Assembly: GCA_016292805.1 (NCBI GenBank)
Contig: JAEDFM010000026.1
Span: forward strand, 1-34,940
Source: Treponema sp.
GTDB taxonomy: Bacteria; Spirochaetota; Spirochaetia; Treponematales; Treponemataceae
Direction of reading: 5' to 3'
Length of the DNA stretch: 34,940 nt
Position 1 is the first letter of the stretch, and each line of letters begins with the position of its first letter. This document shows positions 21,691 through 30,541 of this stretch, one piece after another. The notes under the pieces were generated by a model. It saw nothing but the letters and a program-made list of their open reading frames with translations, was not told where the DNA came from and did no database searches. A program made the translations under genes and the position numbers.

Positions 21691-23409
21691 ATGGCTGAAA
21701 CTGATAATAAAGATGCTTTTGATAAACTTATTGCCGGCTTAAGTGCTTCAGAACGTCAGGAAATGCTTAATCGAATAAACCAATCCGCTTCTCAAGCTAT
21801 ACCATTTGTTGATACAGAACGCTATAGTTCAGATGATTGGCCTACATTGCAGCAGCGTCTTAATGGAGAATCAGTCCTTTATAAAATCTACCTTTGGATC
21901 AGAAGTTTTTTTTCAAAAAAAGCTACAAATGCACTTTATAACGAAGACCTTTTAACCAAAGTTGCCCGTAAAATTAACAGAGATCATCCTGGTCTTATAG
22001 ATCATCATTCCGGACTTCTGGATTCAGTATTTTATGAAAGATTAAAAACTTTAAAAGATGCAGCAGATTTTTTTAAGCCATATTTTACTTTTGTAGATTC
22101 AGCTCCAGGTGATTTTTATGTTTTTTTAAGCAGTTTTGTTTCTCCAGAACTTTCAGATTCTATCAATCGTAATGCAGATCCTTATACCCTGCCATTTACC
22201 AAAAATCCAACTCCAGCTGTAAAAAATGAGCTTTTACATAAGCTGGATGAATTGCTCAACTCTATGGATTCTGGTTCCCGTCAGAAACTTTATTATGCAA
22301 TCAGCGGGTTAAACTGGCTAGAACAATATACAAGAATGCCATATATTCATTTTTGTTCTCAGTTTACAAATATTGCAGGTTCAAATTTTACCTGCCCTTA
22401 TGGTAATGCAAAAAGTGATTTTGAACCTTTTGGTGCTTTATTTTCCCATGTAGTGCCTGTTCAGAGTGAAGCTCTGGAAGCTTTATTTTTGTTCAGCCAG
22501 AAAAAGGAATTAACTTCTAATACACAGGGCAAGGATGTAGAAAGGGCTGTAAAAGAATTTATGGCCATTGCCAGCTCTCATATTTCAACAATTCAAATGT
22601 TTATGTCTGGCGTTCCAATGCTTAAAATTGGAAAACTGGTAAATCAGGATTATGATTGGGAGCCTGGTAATATTGATGGTGCAGAAGCCTGGTTCCCTAG
22701 TTTTAGAAATCACTGGCGTAAAATTATAGAAGTTCGCTGGAATGACTGGCTTAGAGACAGAAAAAAGAGTCTGCTTAGCAGTAATCTTAAAAGCGACTTT
22801 ATGCTTAATGAATTCCCTGTAATGCATCAGCGACCATGGATGAATCTGTGGGCACGAGTTCCATTTTCTTATGAACTTACAGGCGGTTTCCTTTCCTGGT
22901 TTGCAGTAGAAAAATATGATTCAATAATTACACCTTTAAACGAAGTAATGCTTGAAGGTATTTTTATTAAAAATGAAAATCGCCAGAGTTATTCTGAAGG
23001 ATTAAATTTATTTGTTCAGGCAAATAAACAGATGCTGGAGCTTTTGGATAATCTTGCCCCAGGTGGTCCATACGGAACTTTGTTTGATGAATTTGCATCC
23101 AGCAAATTAAGAACGCTTCAGGTTCAGAATCAGATTAATTCTATGATGAAGAATACAGAAGCAGAAATTGCAGATATTATTAATAAATTCCAAAAGGGTG
23201 CCGCTGAACTGGATGATGTATTTAAAGGTTTCTTTGATGATACAAAAGACGGCATTCACGATGGGCTTCAGAACTGGACTTCCATGAAAGGTCATCAGAA
23301 TAGAGAATGGCGTGATAATCTTAGAAAAATCAGAGATTTGATTAAAAAAGCAATTTTCTATCTTTCAGAGCTGGAACCAATTGATCAGGCAACAAAAGAT
23401 GAACGATAA
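21691..23409 (+). CDS. Spirochaete hypothetical protein, DUF5312-like
   Basis: A 572-residue protein without signal peptide or clear membrane helices. It looks like the family annotated DUF5312 in treponemes (recalled, not checked). The N-terminus (FDKLIAGLSASERQEMLNRI) is helical. A central region has conserved-looking WFPSFRNHWRKIIEVRWNDWLRDRKK. The C-terminus (about 470-560) is rich in helices and charged residues and may form coiled coil. Function unknown. The start is the ATG 7 nt after a -10 box, with no Shine-Dalgarno. The YfiH-type gene overlaps its last codons, so the two are cotranscribed. Confidence 0.75.
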   Translation: MAETDNKDAFDKLIAGLSASERQEMLNRINQSASQAIPFVDTERYSSDDWPTLQQRLNGESVLYKIYLWIRSFFSKKATNALYNEDLLTKVARKINRDHPGLIDHHSGLLDSVFYERLKTLKDAADFFKPYFTFVDSAPGDFYVFLSSFVSPELSDSINRNADPYTLPFTKNPTPAVKNELLHKLDELLNSMDSGSRQKLYYAISGLNWLEQYTRMPYIHFCSQFTNIAGSNFTCPYGNAKSDFEPFGALFSHVVPVQSEALEALFLFSQKKELTSNTQGKDVERAVKEFMAIASSHISTIQMFMSGVPMLKIGKLVNQDYDWEPGNIDGAEAWFPSFRNHWRKIIEVRWNDWLRDRKKSLLSSNLKSDFMLNEFPVMHQRPWMNLWARVPFSYELTGGFLSWFAVEKYDSIITPLNEVMLEGIFIKNENRQSYSEGLNLFVQANKQMLELLDNLAPGGPYGTLFDEFASSKLRTLQVQNQINSMMKNTEAEIADIINKFQKGAAELDDVFKGFFDDTKDGIHDGLQNWTSMKGHQNREWRDNLRKIRDLIKKAIFYLSELEPIDQATKDER

Positions 23410-24214
23410 GCTGCTGACCTTTTCATTTATACAAAACGGAATAGAGCTGAAACCTGGAAAACAGGCACCGGTAGCTGGAATGACCCTCCGCGCCGCCGGC
23501 ACCATGCGTTTCCGCTGGAACGAGACCAATCCTACCCGCCAGCTTTTGCTCCAGAAAATTAGGGGGAGTGGGGAAATAGTTCCTGTGGAACTTATCCATT
23601 CTCACATTGTTTACGATGTTCACAATGCCTCAGATACTCATAATCTGCAGGGTGACGGAATCATTACTACAAATACATCTCTTATTCCAACCGTAACCGT
23701 TGCCGACTGTATGCCTCTGTTTTTGTGGGACCCGGTTACAAAAGTTTTTGGAATTGTTCATTCCGGCTGGAAAGGTACAGGAATTGCAGCCCAGGCCATA
23801 AATCTTGCAAAACAAAAATATAATTCCAGGCCAGAAGATTTCTGTGTAATTCTGGGCCCTCATATTCACGACTGCTGTTACATTGTAAATCAGGAACGGG
23901 CAGATTATTTTACCCAGAATTTTGGTGCGGAATGTGTAAAACCTTTGGAAGAAGGTGGAAACTGTTATTGCGGCGGAAGAGGTTTTCCTGTGGCCTGGAA
24001 TAATGGCGGTGGACCTCTTTTTAGATTATCTTTGGAAAAAGCAAATCTTTACTCGCTGGAAAAAGCGGGAGTAAAAAAAGAAAATATAAATATTATAAAT
24101 GAATGCACCTGCTGTAACGAAAGGTTTGGTTCCAACAGGCGCGAAACTGTATTGAATGGTCAGCCAGACAGCTTTACTGTTCAGGCTGCGTTTATAAATC
24201 TGCAAATGGATTAA
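23399..24214 (+). CDS. YfiH/laccase-domain protein (purine nucleoside phosphorylase type)
   Basis: A 271-residue member of the polyphenol-oxidase or YfiH family (PF02578), whose members act on purine nucleosides and have been linked to peptidoglycan quality control. The metal-site residues are H67 (ELIHSHIV), C104 (VADCMPL) and H121 (IVHSGWKG), followed by GPHIHDCCY (153-161). A Cys-rich insertion (NCYCGGRG, about 188-195) and CTCCNERFGSNRR near the C-terminus are further features. The ATG at 23399 overlaps the end of the upstream gene by 11 bp. The 3' end overlaps the convergent gene by 23 bp. Confidence 0.88.
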   Translation: MNDKLLTFSFIQNGIELKPGKQAPVAGMTLRAAGTMRFRWNETNPTRQLLLQKIRGSGEIVPVELIHSHIVYDVHNASDTHNLQGDGIITTNTSLIPTVTVADCMPLFLWDPVTKVFGIVHSGWKGTGIAAQAINLAKQKYNSRPEDFCVILGPHIHDCCYIVNQERADYFTQNFGAECVKPLEEGGNCYCGGRGFPVAWNNGGGPLFRLSLEKANLYSLEKAGVKKENINIINECTCCNERFGSNRRETVLNGQPDSFTVQAAFINLQMD

Positions 24215-25910
24215 TCATTTGCGCCATTTTTCTTTGGAGTTCCTTCTGCAATTCAGCTTTAGGTGGAAGCCAGATATACTGCAATCGTAACTGATCAGCA
24301 GCTGTAATAATATCTCCATTTGTTCTGGCAAGTGCAGTAATCCAGTCATTCTTAAATGCTGTACTGTTGAATTCTACATGTTCTTCTATTGTATCTATTG
24401 CAGTAATGTACCAGCGGTCTTTTATATAAGTAAGAGTGAAGGTTTGACTGACTTTTTCACATTCAATATCGTTGTATTCACCTTCGGTATGGAGCAAATA
24501 GTATTCTGCTTTATGAACAGATTTGTCTTCGTTGTGAATTTCAATTCCGTTTTCTGAAGTTACAGCTTCAGGTTTTTCATTCTTTTTATAAGCCTGATTT
24601 TTTAGTGTAACAGGTTTTCCGTCAATCATTGGAAATCCTACAGCATACAAGCCGCCTTTAGAAATACGGTCTGCTGTATCTGTATAGAATAACCAGCTGG
24701 TAAGAGTTCCAAAACCATTATCGTGATTAACTGCCTGGCGCTGCTTACTTAAAACATAAATGTTACTTACAGTATCAACAACCTTCTGAACCTTATGACC
24801 CTTTACAATATTTGAAAGAGTGATAGTGTCTTTTTCGTTTACACCCCAAAGGTAAGTCTGAACCATTTCTGTAGAGGTCATTCCCTTAGAGTAATATTCA
24901 TCCATTTTTACCTTTACCAGGTTTACAGTACAAATTGCTATAACAGCTGCTGCAATTAAGCCAATAATAATACCAGAAGCATTCCGTCTAAGCTTGCGCT
25001 TTGTATTTACTTTAGAAGCCTGAGTTTTAAGATAGGCCTGAGCCTTAGCCTGAAGTTCTTCGTCGGTAAGTTTTGTTTCTGCGCTGTTGTTTTTTGCAGC
25101 GTACAAAAGCTCCAGAGGAAAGCTTGCTGTTGGTGTTAAGTCTTCGCTGGCTTTTCCTTTCTGTTTTTTGCCTGGAATGCTTACAATGTTAGAATTAAGC
25201 TTCAATGCTTTGTTGATTTCCTTTGCGAGAGTTTTATCAACACCATTTACACTTAATTCCAATGGAAGAAACTTGCGGTCCATAATATCTGCATTGCGTT
25301 CAACCTGATCTGTTGAAGGATATGCAAAACGACCAGTAAGCATTCTGTAGGCAATTGTGCCACGCATAAAACAAAGGGCAGGTAAACCAAATAAAGTTGG
25401 ATTTACCCAGTGGCCCTGGAGCTCAGAGTATTCTGAATTGCTAAGACCGGCAGCGGCAGGCTTAAATAAATCTTCTGGCAAAAACAAAACCTTAGTTTTA
25501 GCTTTGTTTACTTCCATAAAAATACCGCCGCCTCCAATCATTGGAACCTTGATATTTTCGCAGGCAGCCTGAGTAAGTAATGTACACAAAATAAAGCCAG
25601 CTTCAAAAGCTTTAGCTTCATCTTTGTCATTTATAATCTGATCAAAAGTGCTGGCGTTTTTAGAAAAGCCTTTACCGTTGCCAGAAAAAAATACAAGGCG
25701 GTCATCACGGTCTTCTACATCTAAAGCTTTTACTTCTTCAAAGCTCCAGTCTTTAAATGTAAAGTGATATTTACCTTCCTGACAGGCGTCACATTCAGCC
25801 AGTAATCCTTTTTGAGAGATGATGGAAGAAAAACTAGTTTTTCCAAAAGCAAGTTCTGTTAGTCGTGAATTTAATAAAATCTCTTTGTTTTCAAGCTTTA
25901 CCAGCTGCAT
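24192..25910 (-). CDS. Membrane-anchored protein with faint kinase-like C-lobe, hflKC-linked
   Basis: 572 residues, family not recognised. Residues 1-300 appear cytosolic. Within them 165-240 (GLPALCFMRGTIAYRMLTGRFAYP, then FLPLELSVNGVDKTLAKEINKAL) echoes the alpha-F to alpha-G and terminal part of protein-kinase C-lobes, but no catalytic HRD or DFG motif was found, so it may be a pseudokinase. Residues 312-331 are a single transmembrane helix after a basic stretch (KRKLRR), and 332-572 form the other-side domain, which is presumably extracytoplasmic. A good AGAGGA site precedes the ATG. It is third in the hflK-hflC operon, 22 nt after hflC, so it may act with that complex. The kinase resemblance is a weak eye-level inference. 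Confidence 0.75.
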   Translation of the reverse strand: MQLVKLENKEILLNSRLTELAFGKTSFSSIISQKGLLAECDACQEGKYHFTFKDWSFEEVKALDVEDRDDRLVFFSGNGKGFSKNASTFDQIINDKDEAKAFEAGFILCTLLTQAACENIKVPMIGGGGIFMEVNKAKTKVLFLPEDLFKPAAAGLSNSEYSELQGHWVNPTLFGLPALCFMRGTIAYRMLTGRFAYPSTDQVERNADIMDRKFLPLELSVNGVDKTLAKEINKALKLNSNIVSIPGKKQKGKASEDLTPTASFPLELLYAAKNNSAETKLTDEELQAKAQAYLKTQASKVNTKRKLRRNASGIIIGLIAAAVIAICTVNLVKVKMDEYYSKGMTSTEMVQTYLWGVNEKDTITLSNIVKGHKVQKVVDTVSNIYVLSKQRQAVNHDNGFGTLTSWLFYTDTADRISKGGLYAVGFPMIDGKPVTLKNQAYKKNEKPEAVTSENGIEIHNEDKSVHKAEYYLLHTEGEYNDIECEKVSQTFTLTYIKDRWYITAIDTIEEHVEFNSTAFKNDWITALARTNGDIITAADQLRLQYIWLPPKAELQKELQRKMAQMINPFADL

Positions 25911-25931
25911 TATGTGTCCTCTTTATATTAA

Positions 25932-26918
25932 TTAGCGGTTTCCGTCTGGGCTGTACAGATACTTAAAGTAGTCCATGTTTGTACTGTAAGTAGCAGGATA
26001 ATCTTTAAGATTCTGTTTGTATGATTCCATGCTTTTCCAGAACATATAGAATTCAGGATCTTTATTGTAAGCGGCAGCATAAATAGCGGCAGCTTCAGCA
26101 TCTGCATTACCTTTAATCTCTTCTGATTTACGGTATGCTTCAGATGCAATAGTTCGTTTATCGCTTTCCAAACGTCCAAGCCATTCAGCTTTTTTACCTT
26201 CACCGGCAGAACGGGTAGACTGTGCAACCTGATTACGCTCCTTAATCATTCGGCTGTAAACTGAATCTGTTAATTCATCAGAATATTTTACCTGGCGTGG
26301 CACAATATCAATTAAATCAATTCCGTATTCAGGAACAAGCTTGTTTGCTTCAGAAGTCATTTCCCGGCAAAGTACGCTACGACCCTTTAAGATTGTATCA
26401 TTAGAATCTTTGTCAGAAGCAGCTGTTGCTGGTTCTGCAATGGATTCTTCTGAATCTGCAGCTTCAGCTTTTTTTTCATTAATATGATTTGTACTTCTTA
26501 CTACTTCGCTAAGTTTATTCTGGGTAATAACAGTGCGGGTAGAAGAGTCAATGATATCGCTTAATTTATTGTAGGCATTATCAAGAGTTACAAAGTTCTG
26601 ATAGAATTTTACAGGGTCTGCAATTCTCCAGCGGGCTGTGGTATCTACAATAATATACTGGTTTTCTTTTGTAGGAATTCTTTGTTCGTCGCCATCCATG
26701 GAAAGTACAAGCTTAGGATAAGTTGTAATTTTATCAAGGAAAGGAACCTTAACATAAAGTCCAGCTTCTGTATGTGAACCAACAATACTACCAAAGCGGG
26801 TTATTACAACCTGTTTACCTTCGTTTACAATGTATAATGGGCCTGTAAATAATAAAAGTACAGCCAGAACTGCAATAACAGCAAGCCAGATAATAAATTT
26901 TTTCATTGCTTTACTCAT
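25932..26918 (-). CDS. hflC: HflC, SPFH/prohibitin-domain membrane protein
   Basis: A 328-residue partner of HflK. An N-terminal transmembrane helix (about 7-27) is followed by the SPFH domain: IVNEGKQVVITRFGSIVG, then DTTARWRIADPVKFYQN, and a long helical part with ERNQVAQSTRSAGEGKKAEWLGRLESDKRTIASEAYRKSEEIKGNADAEAAAIYAAAY, the signature of HflC. The complex surrounds and restrains the FtsH protease at the membrane. An acidic and Ala-rich insert (about 148-170, EKKAEAADSEESIAEPATAA) is longer than usual. GGGAGG 6 nt before the ATG makes the start firm. It follows hflK after 12 nt. Confidence 0.95.
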   Translation of the reverse strand: MSKAMKKFIIWLAVIAVLAVLLLFTGPLYIVNEGKQVVITRFGSIVGSHTEAGLYVKVPFLDKITTYPKLVLSMDGDEQRIPTKENQYIIVDTTARWRIADPVKFYQNFVTLDNAYNKLSDIIDSSTRTVITQNKLSEVVRSTNHINEKKAEAADSEESIAEPATAASDKDSNDTILKGRSVLCREMTSEANKLVPEYGIDLIDIVPRQVKYSDELTDSVYSRMIKERNQVAQSTRSAGEGKKAEWLGRLESDKRTIASEAYRKSEEIKGNADAEAAAIYAAAYNKDPEFYMFWKSMESYKQNLKDYPATYSTNMDYFKYLYSPDGNR

Positions 26919-26930
26919 TTTAGGCCTCCC

Positions 26931-27887
26931 TTAGTCCTTGAAATTTTTAACTGGTACAAGATTTTCCAGTTTACCGTCGATTAATTCCGGTTTCTTTTCT
27001 GAACCAAAAATTTCGTCCATAGTTTCCAGATACATGCGTTCTTTTGTAACTTTTGGAGAACGCTTGTATTCTTCGTAAACTGCATTAAATCGGGCAACAT
27101 CACCCTTTGCCATGTTTACTCGTTCTGCAGCGTAACCTTCAGCAATCTGAACAAGACGATCAGCTTCACCCTGTGCTTTAGGAATTTCAGCATTGTAAGC
27201 TTCCTTACCTTCATTAATAAGGCGGTTCATATCCTGGCTTGCCTTGTTTACATCTTCAAAGGCTTCCTGAACTCCGGCAGGTGGAACAACGTTTTGCAGT
27301 TGTACAGCAATTACTGTAATTCCTACACCAAGAGAGTCAAAGTTTTCGTTCATCATATCCAAAGCCAGATTCTGAATGCTTGTTCGTTCGCTTCCCATTA
27401 CATCAAGAATTGCACGGTCTCCAACAAGAGTATTAATTACAGAACGGGAAATATCGCGGATAGTCTGTTCTTTTTCGTAAACTCCAAAAAGCCACTGTTT
27501 AGGATTTACAATTCTGTACTGAATAATCCATTCAACATCTACTATATTAAGGTCACCTGTAAGCATTGTGCTTTCTGCACTAATGTTGTTTTTATATTCA
27601 TTGTTACGACCTGCCTTTACAGTTTTAAAACCAAACTGTTCAGTCTGAACAATTTTTACAGGAACGTTATAATTTTTTTCCAAACCAAAAGGCAACTTAA
27701 AATGTAGGCCAGATCCAACTGTAGTTGTGTATTTTCCAAGGCGTGTAATAACTGCCTGTTCAGTTTCATCAACTACATAAAAGCTAGAAAGTCCTGCAAG
27801 CACTGCAATTGCAAGAACCAATAAGCTTCCAATAAGTTTAGGTCCAACACTTCTGTGTTTTCGAACCTTTTTTACTTTTTCTTCCAT
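26931..27887 (-). CDS. hflK: HflK, SPFH/prohibitin-domain membrane protein
   Basis: 318 residues. The N-terminus is basic, followed by one transmembrane helix (about 17-38) and an SPFH domain (DETEQAVITRLGKY, then IVDVEWIIQYRIVNPKQWLFGV and VPPAGVQEAFEDVNKASQDMNRLINEGKEAYN) characteristic of HflK. It forms the HflKC cage around FtsH with HflC. AAGGAG 7 nt before the ATG at 27887 decides the start; an open frame extending to 28025 is made of repeat DNA and should not be called part of the protein. First gene of hflK-hflC-24192. Confidence 0.94.
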   Translation of the reverse strand: MEEKVKKVRKHRSVGPKLIGSLLVLAIAVLAGLSSFYVVDETEQAVITRLGKYTTTVGSGLHFKLPFGLEKNYNVPVKIVQTEQFGFKTVKAGRNNEYKNNISAESTMLTGDLNIVDVEWIIQYRIVNPKQWLFGVYEKEQTIRDISRSVINTLVGDRAILDVMGSERTSIQNLALDMMNENFDSLGVGITVIAVQLQNVVPPAGVQEAFEDVNKASQDMNRLINEGKEAYNAEIPKAQGEADRLVQIAEGYAAERVNMAKGDVARFNAVYEEYKRSPKVTKERMYLETMDEIFGSEKKPELIDGKLENLVPVKNFKD

Positions 27888-27921
27888 AAGGATTCTCCTT
27901 AATACTCTGTAATCACGACAC

Positions 27922-28017
27922 AAGCCCACAACAATCCAAATTAATCTGAAATTGTAATATAAGCCCGTGGTAATACAAATTCCTCTGTCATTGCGAGGCC
28001 GAAGGCCGTGGCAATCC
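27922..28017. repeat. Palindromic GTCATTGCGAGG element and decayed relatives
   Basis: Positions 27987-28017 hold an intact-looking element beginning GTCATTGCGAGG and ending GGCAATCC, with inner GGCC-GAA-GGCC and outer ATTGC/GCAAT pairing. To its left, 27922-27942 and 27961-27981 share a degenerate AAGCCC plus AATnCAAATT core that looks like older copies of the same end. The block fills the divergent space between hflK and the DUF4230 gene. Confidence 0.65.
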
Positions 28018-28087
28018 ATAAACATAAGATATTAATAAAGCCTGAAAAAAACAAGCAAAATAGTTTATTCTATTATATAATTTTCCT

Positions 28088-28711
28088 ATGAGTATTAATA
28101 AGGAAAAAACAGAAAAAACAAAGAAAATACAGAAGCAGCCAAATCCGCTTGTCCTAAAAATTGCCATGCGGGCAACAACAATCATAACCATTGGGATCCT
28201 TGTGATTATTGTAGGCTGTGTTGGTCTTAAAAAATTCAACAAGCCAGTAGAAGAAAAAAGATATGCCTTAATAGACAAGCAGCTTTCTTATTGTCAGGAA
28301 CTGGTTACTCTAAAGTATCGTTACAGCGATATTTCTGCTATTAAAAAGTCCAGTGGTTTTGCCCGTTCCTATTCTCTTGTTAAGTACTCTGGTGTAATTC
28401 GTGCCGGCATTGCAGATGTAACAGACGTTTCGTATAACGTATCAATAGATGGAAAAAAGATTTTTCTTACAATTCCAGAAGCCGAAATTCTTGGAAACGA
28501 AATTGTAAAGCAGGAAGTTTTTGATGAAAGCTCCAGCATTTTTAAGCCAATTACTACAAAAGAAGTTTTTGAGGAAATTAAAAAGTCTCAGGACGAAACC
28601 TGCGAAGATCTTATTGCAGAAGGTCTTTTAGACGAGGCTAGAAATTACGCTATTAATATTTTGACACAGTTCATGCATTCCATTGGCTTTGAAGAGGTTA
28701 TAATCAAATAG
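28088..28711 (+). CDS. DUF4230 family membrane-anchored protein
   Basis: A 207-residue protein with a basic N-terminus, one transmembrane helix (about 27-44, TTIITIGILVIIVGCVGL) and a domain outside the membrane. The body (KQLSYCQELVTLKYRYSDI, then DVSYNVSIDGKKIFLTIPEAEIL, and the helical end with LLDEARNYAINILTQFMHSIGFEEVII) fits DUF4230. Function unknown. TATAAT (28076-28081) ends 6 nt before the ATG and there is no Shine-Dalgarno, so it is probably leaderless. Convergent or divergent partners are hflK to the left and the exporter genes to the right, with their own promoter. Confidence 0.75.
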   Translation: MSINKEKTEKTKKIQKQPNPLVLKIAMRATTIITIGILVIIVGCVGLKKFNKPVEEKRYALIDKQLSYCQELVTLKYRYSDISAIKKSSGFARSYSLVKYSGVIRAGIADVTDVSYNVSIDGKKIFLTIPEAEILGNEIVKQEVFDESSSIFKPITTKEVFEEIKKSQDETCEDLIAEGLLDEARNYAINILTQFMHSIGFEEVIIK

Positions 28712-28744
28712 ACTTTTTGCTAACGAAAAATTATTTTATCGCCC

Positions 28745-28773
28745 TTGTCTTAGGGGTGTAAAAATAGTTAAAT
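28745..28773 (+). promoter_or_regulatory. Promoter of the ABC exporter operon
   Basis: TTGTCT (28745-28750), 17 bp, TTAAAT (28768-28773), ending 7 nt before the ATG at 28781. No Shine-Dalgarno precedes that ATG, again suggesting a leaderless start. Confidence 0.45.
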
Positions 28774-28780
28774 TAATACC

Positions 28781-30541
28781 ATGTCTAAAACTAAAAAACT
28801 TTGTTCCGGAATGGAAGGAAAATATATTGCTAATGCATTCCTTTCACCGGTGGTTATGATTGGCGAAGTTATTATGGAAGTATTTATTCCATTTGTAATG
28901 GCCAAAATTATTGATGTAGGAATTGCTAATTCCAATTTATCTTATGTTGCTAAAACTGGAGCCCTTATGGTTGGGCTTGCCTGCATTTCATTGTGTTGTG
29001 GCGTTTTAGGAACTCGCTTTTCAACTTATGCCGCTCAGGGATATGCTTACAATCTAAGGCGTCGTTTATACGATAAAATACAGTCATTCTCCTTTGCTAA
29101 TATCGATAAGTTCAGTACAGCATCTCTTATTACTCGTCTTACAACCGATGTAAACATGAGCCAGAATGTGTTCCGTATGTTGATTCATATGGTTTTCCGT
29201 TCACCAATTATGATGGTTGCCGGAACCTTTATGGCTTTTAAAATGAATGCCCGCCTTGCAATGATATTTCTTGTTTCAATTCCAATTATTGCCGGTACCG
29301 TTTTGATTATTTCAATGATGGCACATCCAAGATTTGCCGCAATGATGAAAAAATTTGATGGAATGAACGGCGCAATTCAGGAAAACCTTATAGGTATTAG
29401 AGTTGTAAAAGCTTATGTTCGTACAAATCACGAAGAAGAAAAGTTCCGTAAAGCAGCACTGGAAGTAAAAAATGCCCAGGTTCATGCTGAAAAACTAATC
29501 ATCTTTATGTCACCAATTACGATGCTGGTTATGTTTGTTACAATGAGTGCAGTAGTGTGGTTTGGTGGCCGCCAGGTGGTTTATGGAACAATGATGTCTG
29601 GTGAACTTATCAGCTTTTTTACTTATGTAACACAGGTTCTTTCGTCATTAATGATGTTAGGAATGCTTTTTGTTTCCCTCGTAATGGTAAAAGCTTCTAA
29701 TAATCGTATTTGCGAAGTTTTAGATGAAATCCCAGATATTGCAAATCCAGAAAATCCACTTACACAGGTAAAAGATGGTTCTATCAGCTTTGAAAATGTA
29801 AGCTTCAGTTATAATAAAAAGGCAGACAATTGTGTGCTTTCAAATATTAATCTGAATATAAAATCTGGTCAGGTTGTTGGTATTATTGGCGGAACAGGTT
29901 CATCAAAAACCACACTTGTTTCTCTCGTTCCTCGTCTTTACGATACCTTGTCTGGAACCGTAAAGGTTGGCGGCGAAGATGTAAAAAAATACGACCTTAC
30001 AGTTCTTCGCGATAGTGTAGCCATGGTTCTTCAGAAAAATATTCTGTTCAGCGGAACCATTAAAGAAAATCTTCTTTGGGGTAACGAAAATGCCACAGAT
30101 GAACAGATTATTCAGGCTTGTAAAGCAGCCGATGCAGATTCCTTTGTGCAGTCTTTCCCAAATAAATACGAAACAGATTTAGGGCAGGGTGGTGTAAATG
30201 TTTCCGGCGGACAAAAACAGCGCTTGTGTATTGCCCGTGCCTTGTTAAAAAATCCAAAGATTCTTATTCTTGACGATTCAACTTCAGCAGTAGATACAGC
30301 AACAGAATCCAGAATTAGAGAAGCTTTGAAAGCTCTTGCTCCAGATACAACAAAAATCATTATTGCTCAGAGAATTTCTTCCGTAAAAGATGCAGATATT
30401 ATTTTTGTACTTTCAGAAGGAACTTTAAATGGAGCCGGCACTCACGAAGAATTACTTCAGAACAACAAGATTTATCGTGAAGTTTACGAAAGCCAGCAGC
30501 AGGGTTCCGGTGATGCCGACCTGGAAGGAGGTGATGAATAA
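28781..30541 (+). CDS. ABC exporter half-transporter with degenerate ATP site
   Basis: 586 residues: an N-terminal six-helix exporter domain (about 20-310) and a nucleotide-binding domain. The Walker A reads GGTGSSKTT (370-378), signature VSGGQ (474-478) and Walker B LILDD (495-499), where Asp499 replaces the catalytic Glu. The switch His is Gln530 (IAQRIS). These are the hallmarks of the degenerate half of heterodimeric exporters such as TM287/288, LmrCD and BmrCD. The partner is the next gene, with a stop/start overlap of one base (TAATG) and a strong GGAGGTGAT site inside this gene's end, so the two subunits are made in matched amounts. Substrate unknown (drugs, lipids or peptides are possible). 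Confidence 0.95.
   Translation: MSKTKKLCSGMEGKYIANAFLSPVVMIGEVIMEVFIPFVMAKIIDVGIANSNLSYVAKTGALMVGLACISLCCGVLGTRFSTYAAQGYAYNLRRRLYDKIQSFSFANIDKFSTASLITRLTTDVNMSQNVFRMLIHMVFRSPIMMVAGTFMAFKMNARLAMIFLVSIPIIAGTVLIISMMAHPRFAAMMKKFDGMNGAIQENLIGIRVVKAYVRTNHEEEKFRKAALEVKNAQVHAEKLIIFMSPITMLVMFVTMSAVVWFGGRQVVYGTMMSGELISFFTYVTQVLSSLMMLGMLFVSLVMVKASNNRICEVLDEIPDIANPENPLTQVKDGSISFENVSFSYNKKADNCVLSNINLNIKSGQVVGIIGGTGSSKTTLVSLVPRLYDTLSGTVKVGGEDVKKYDLTVLRDSVAMVLQKNILFSGTIKENLLWGNENATDEQIIQACKAADADSFVQSFPNKYETDLGQGGVNVSGGQKQRLCIARALLKNPKILILDDSTSAVDTATESRIREALKALAPDTTKIIIAQRISSVKDADIIFVLSEGTLNGAGTHEELLQNNKIYREVYESQQQGSGDADLEGGDE

Noticed and set aside
27888..28025. 46-residue N-terminal extension of HflK
   Set aside because: It is encoded by the palindromic repeat block, and a strong AAGGAG site directs the start at 27887, where the normal HflK N-terminus begins.
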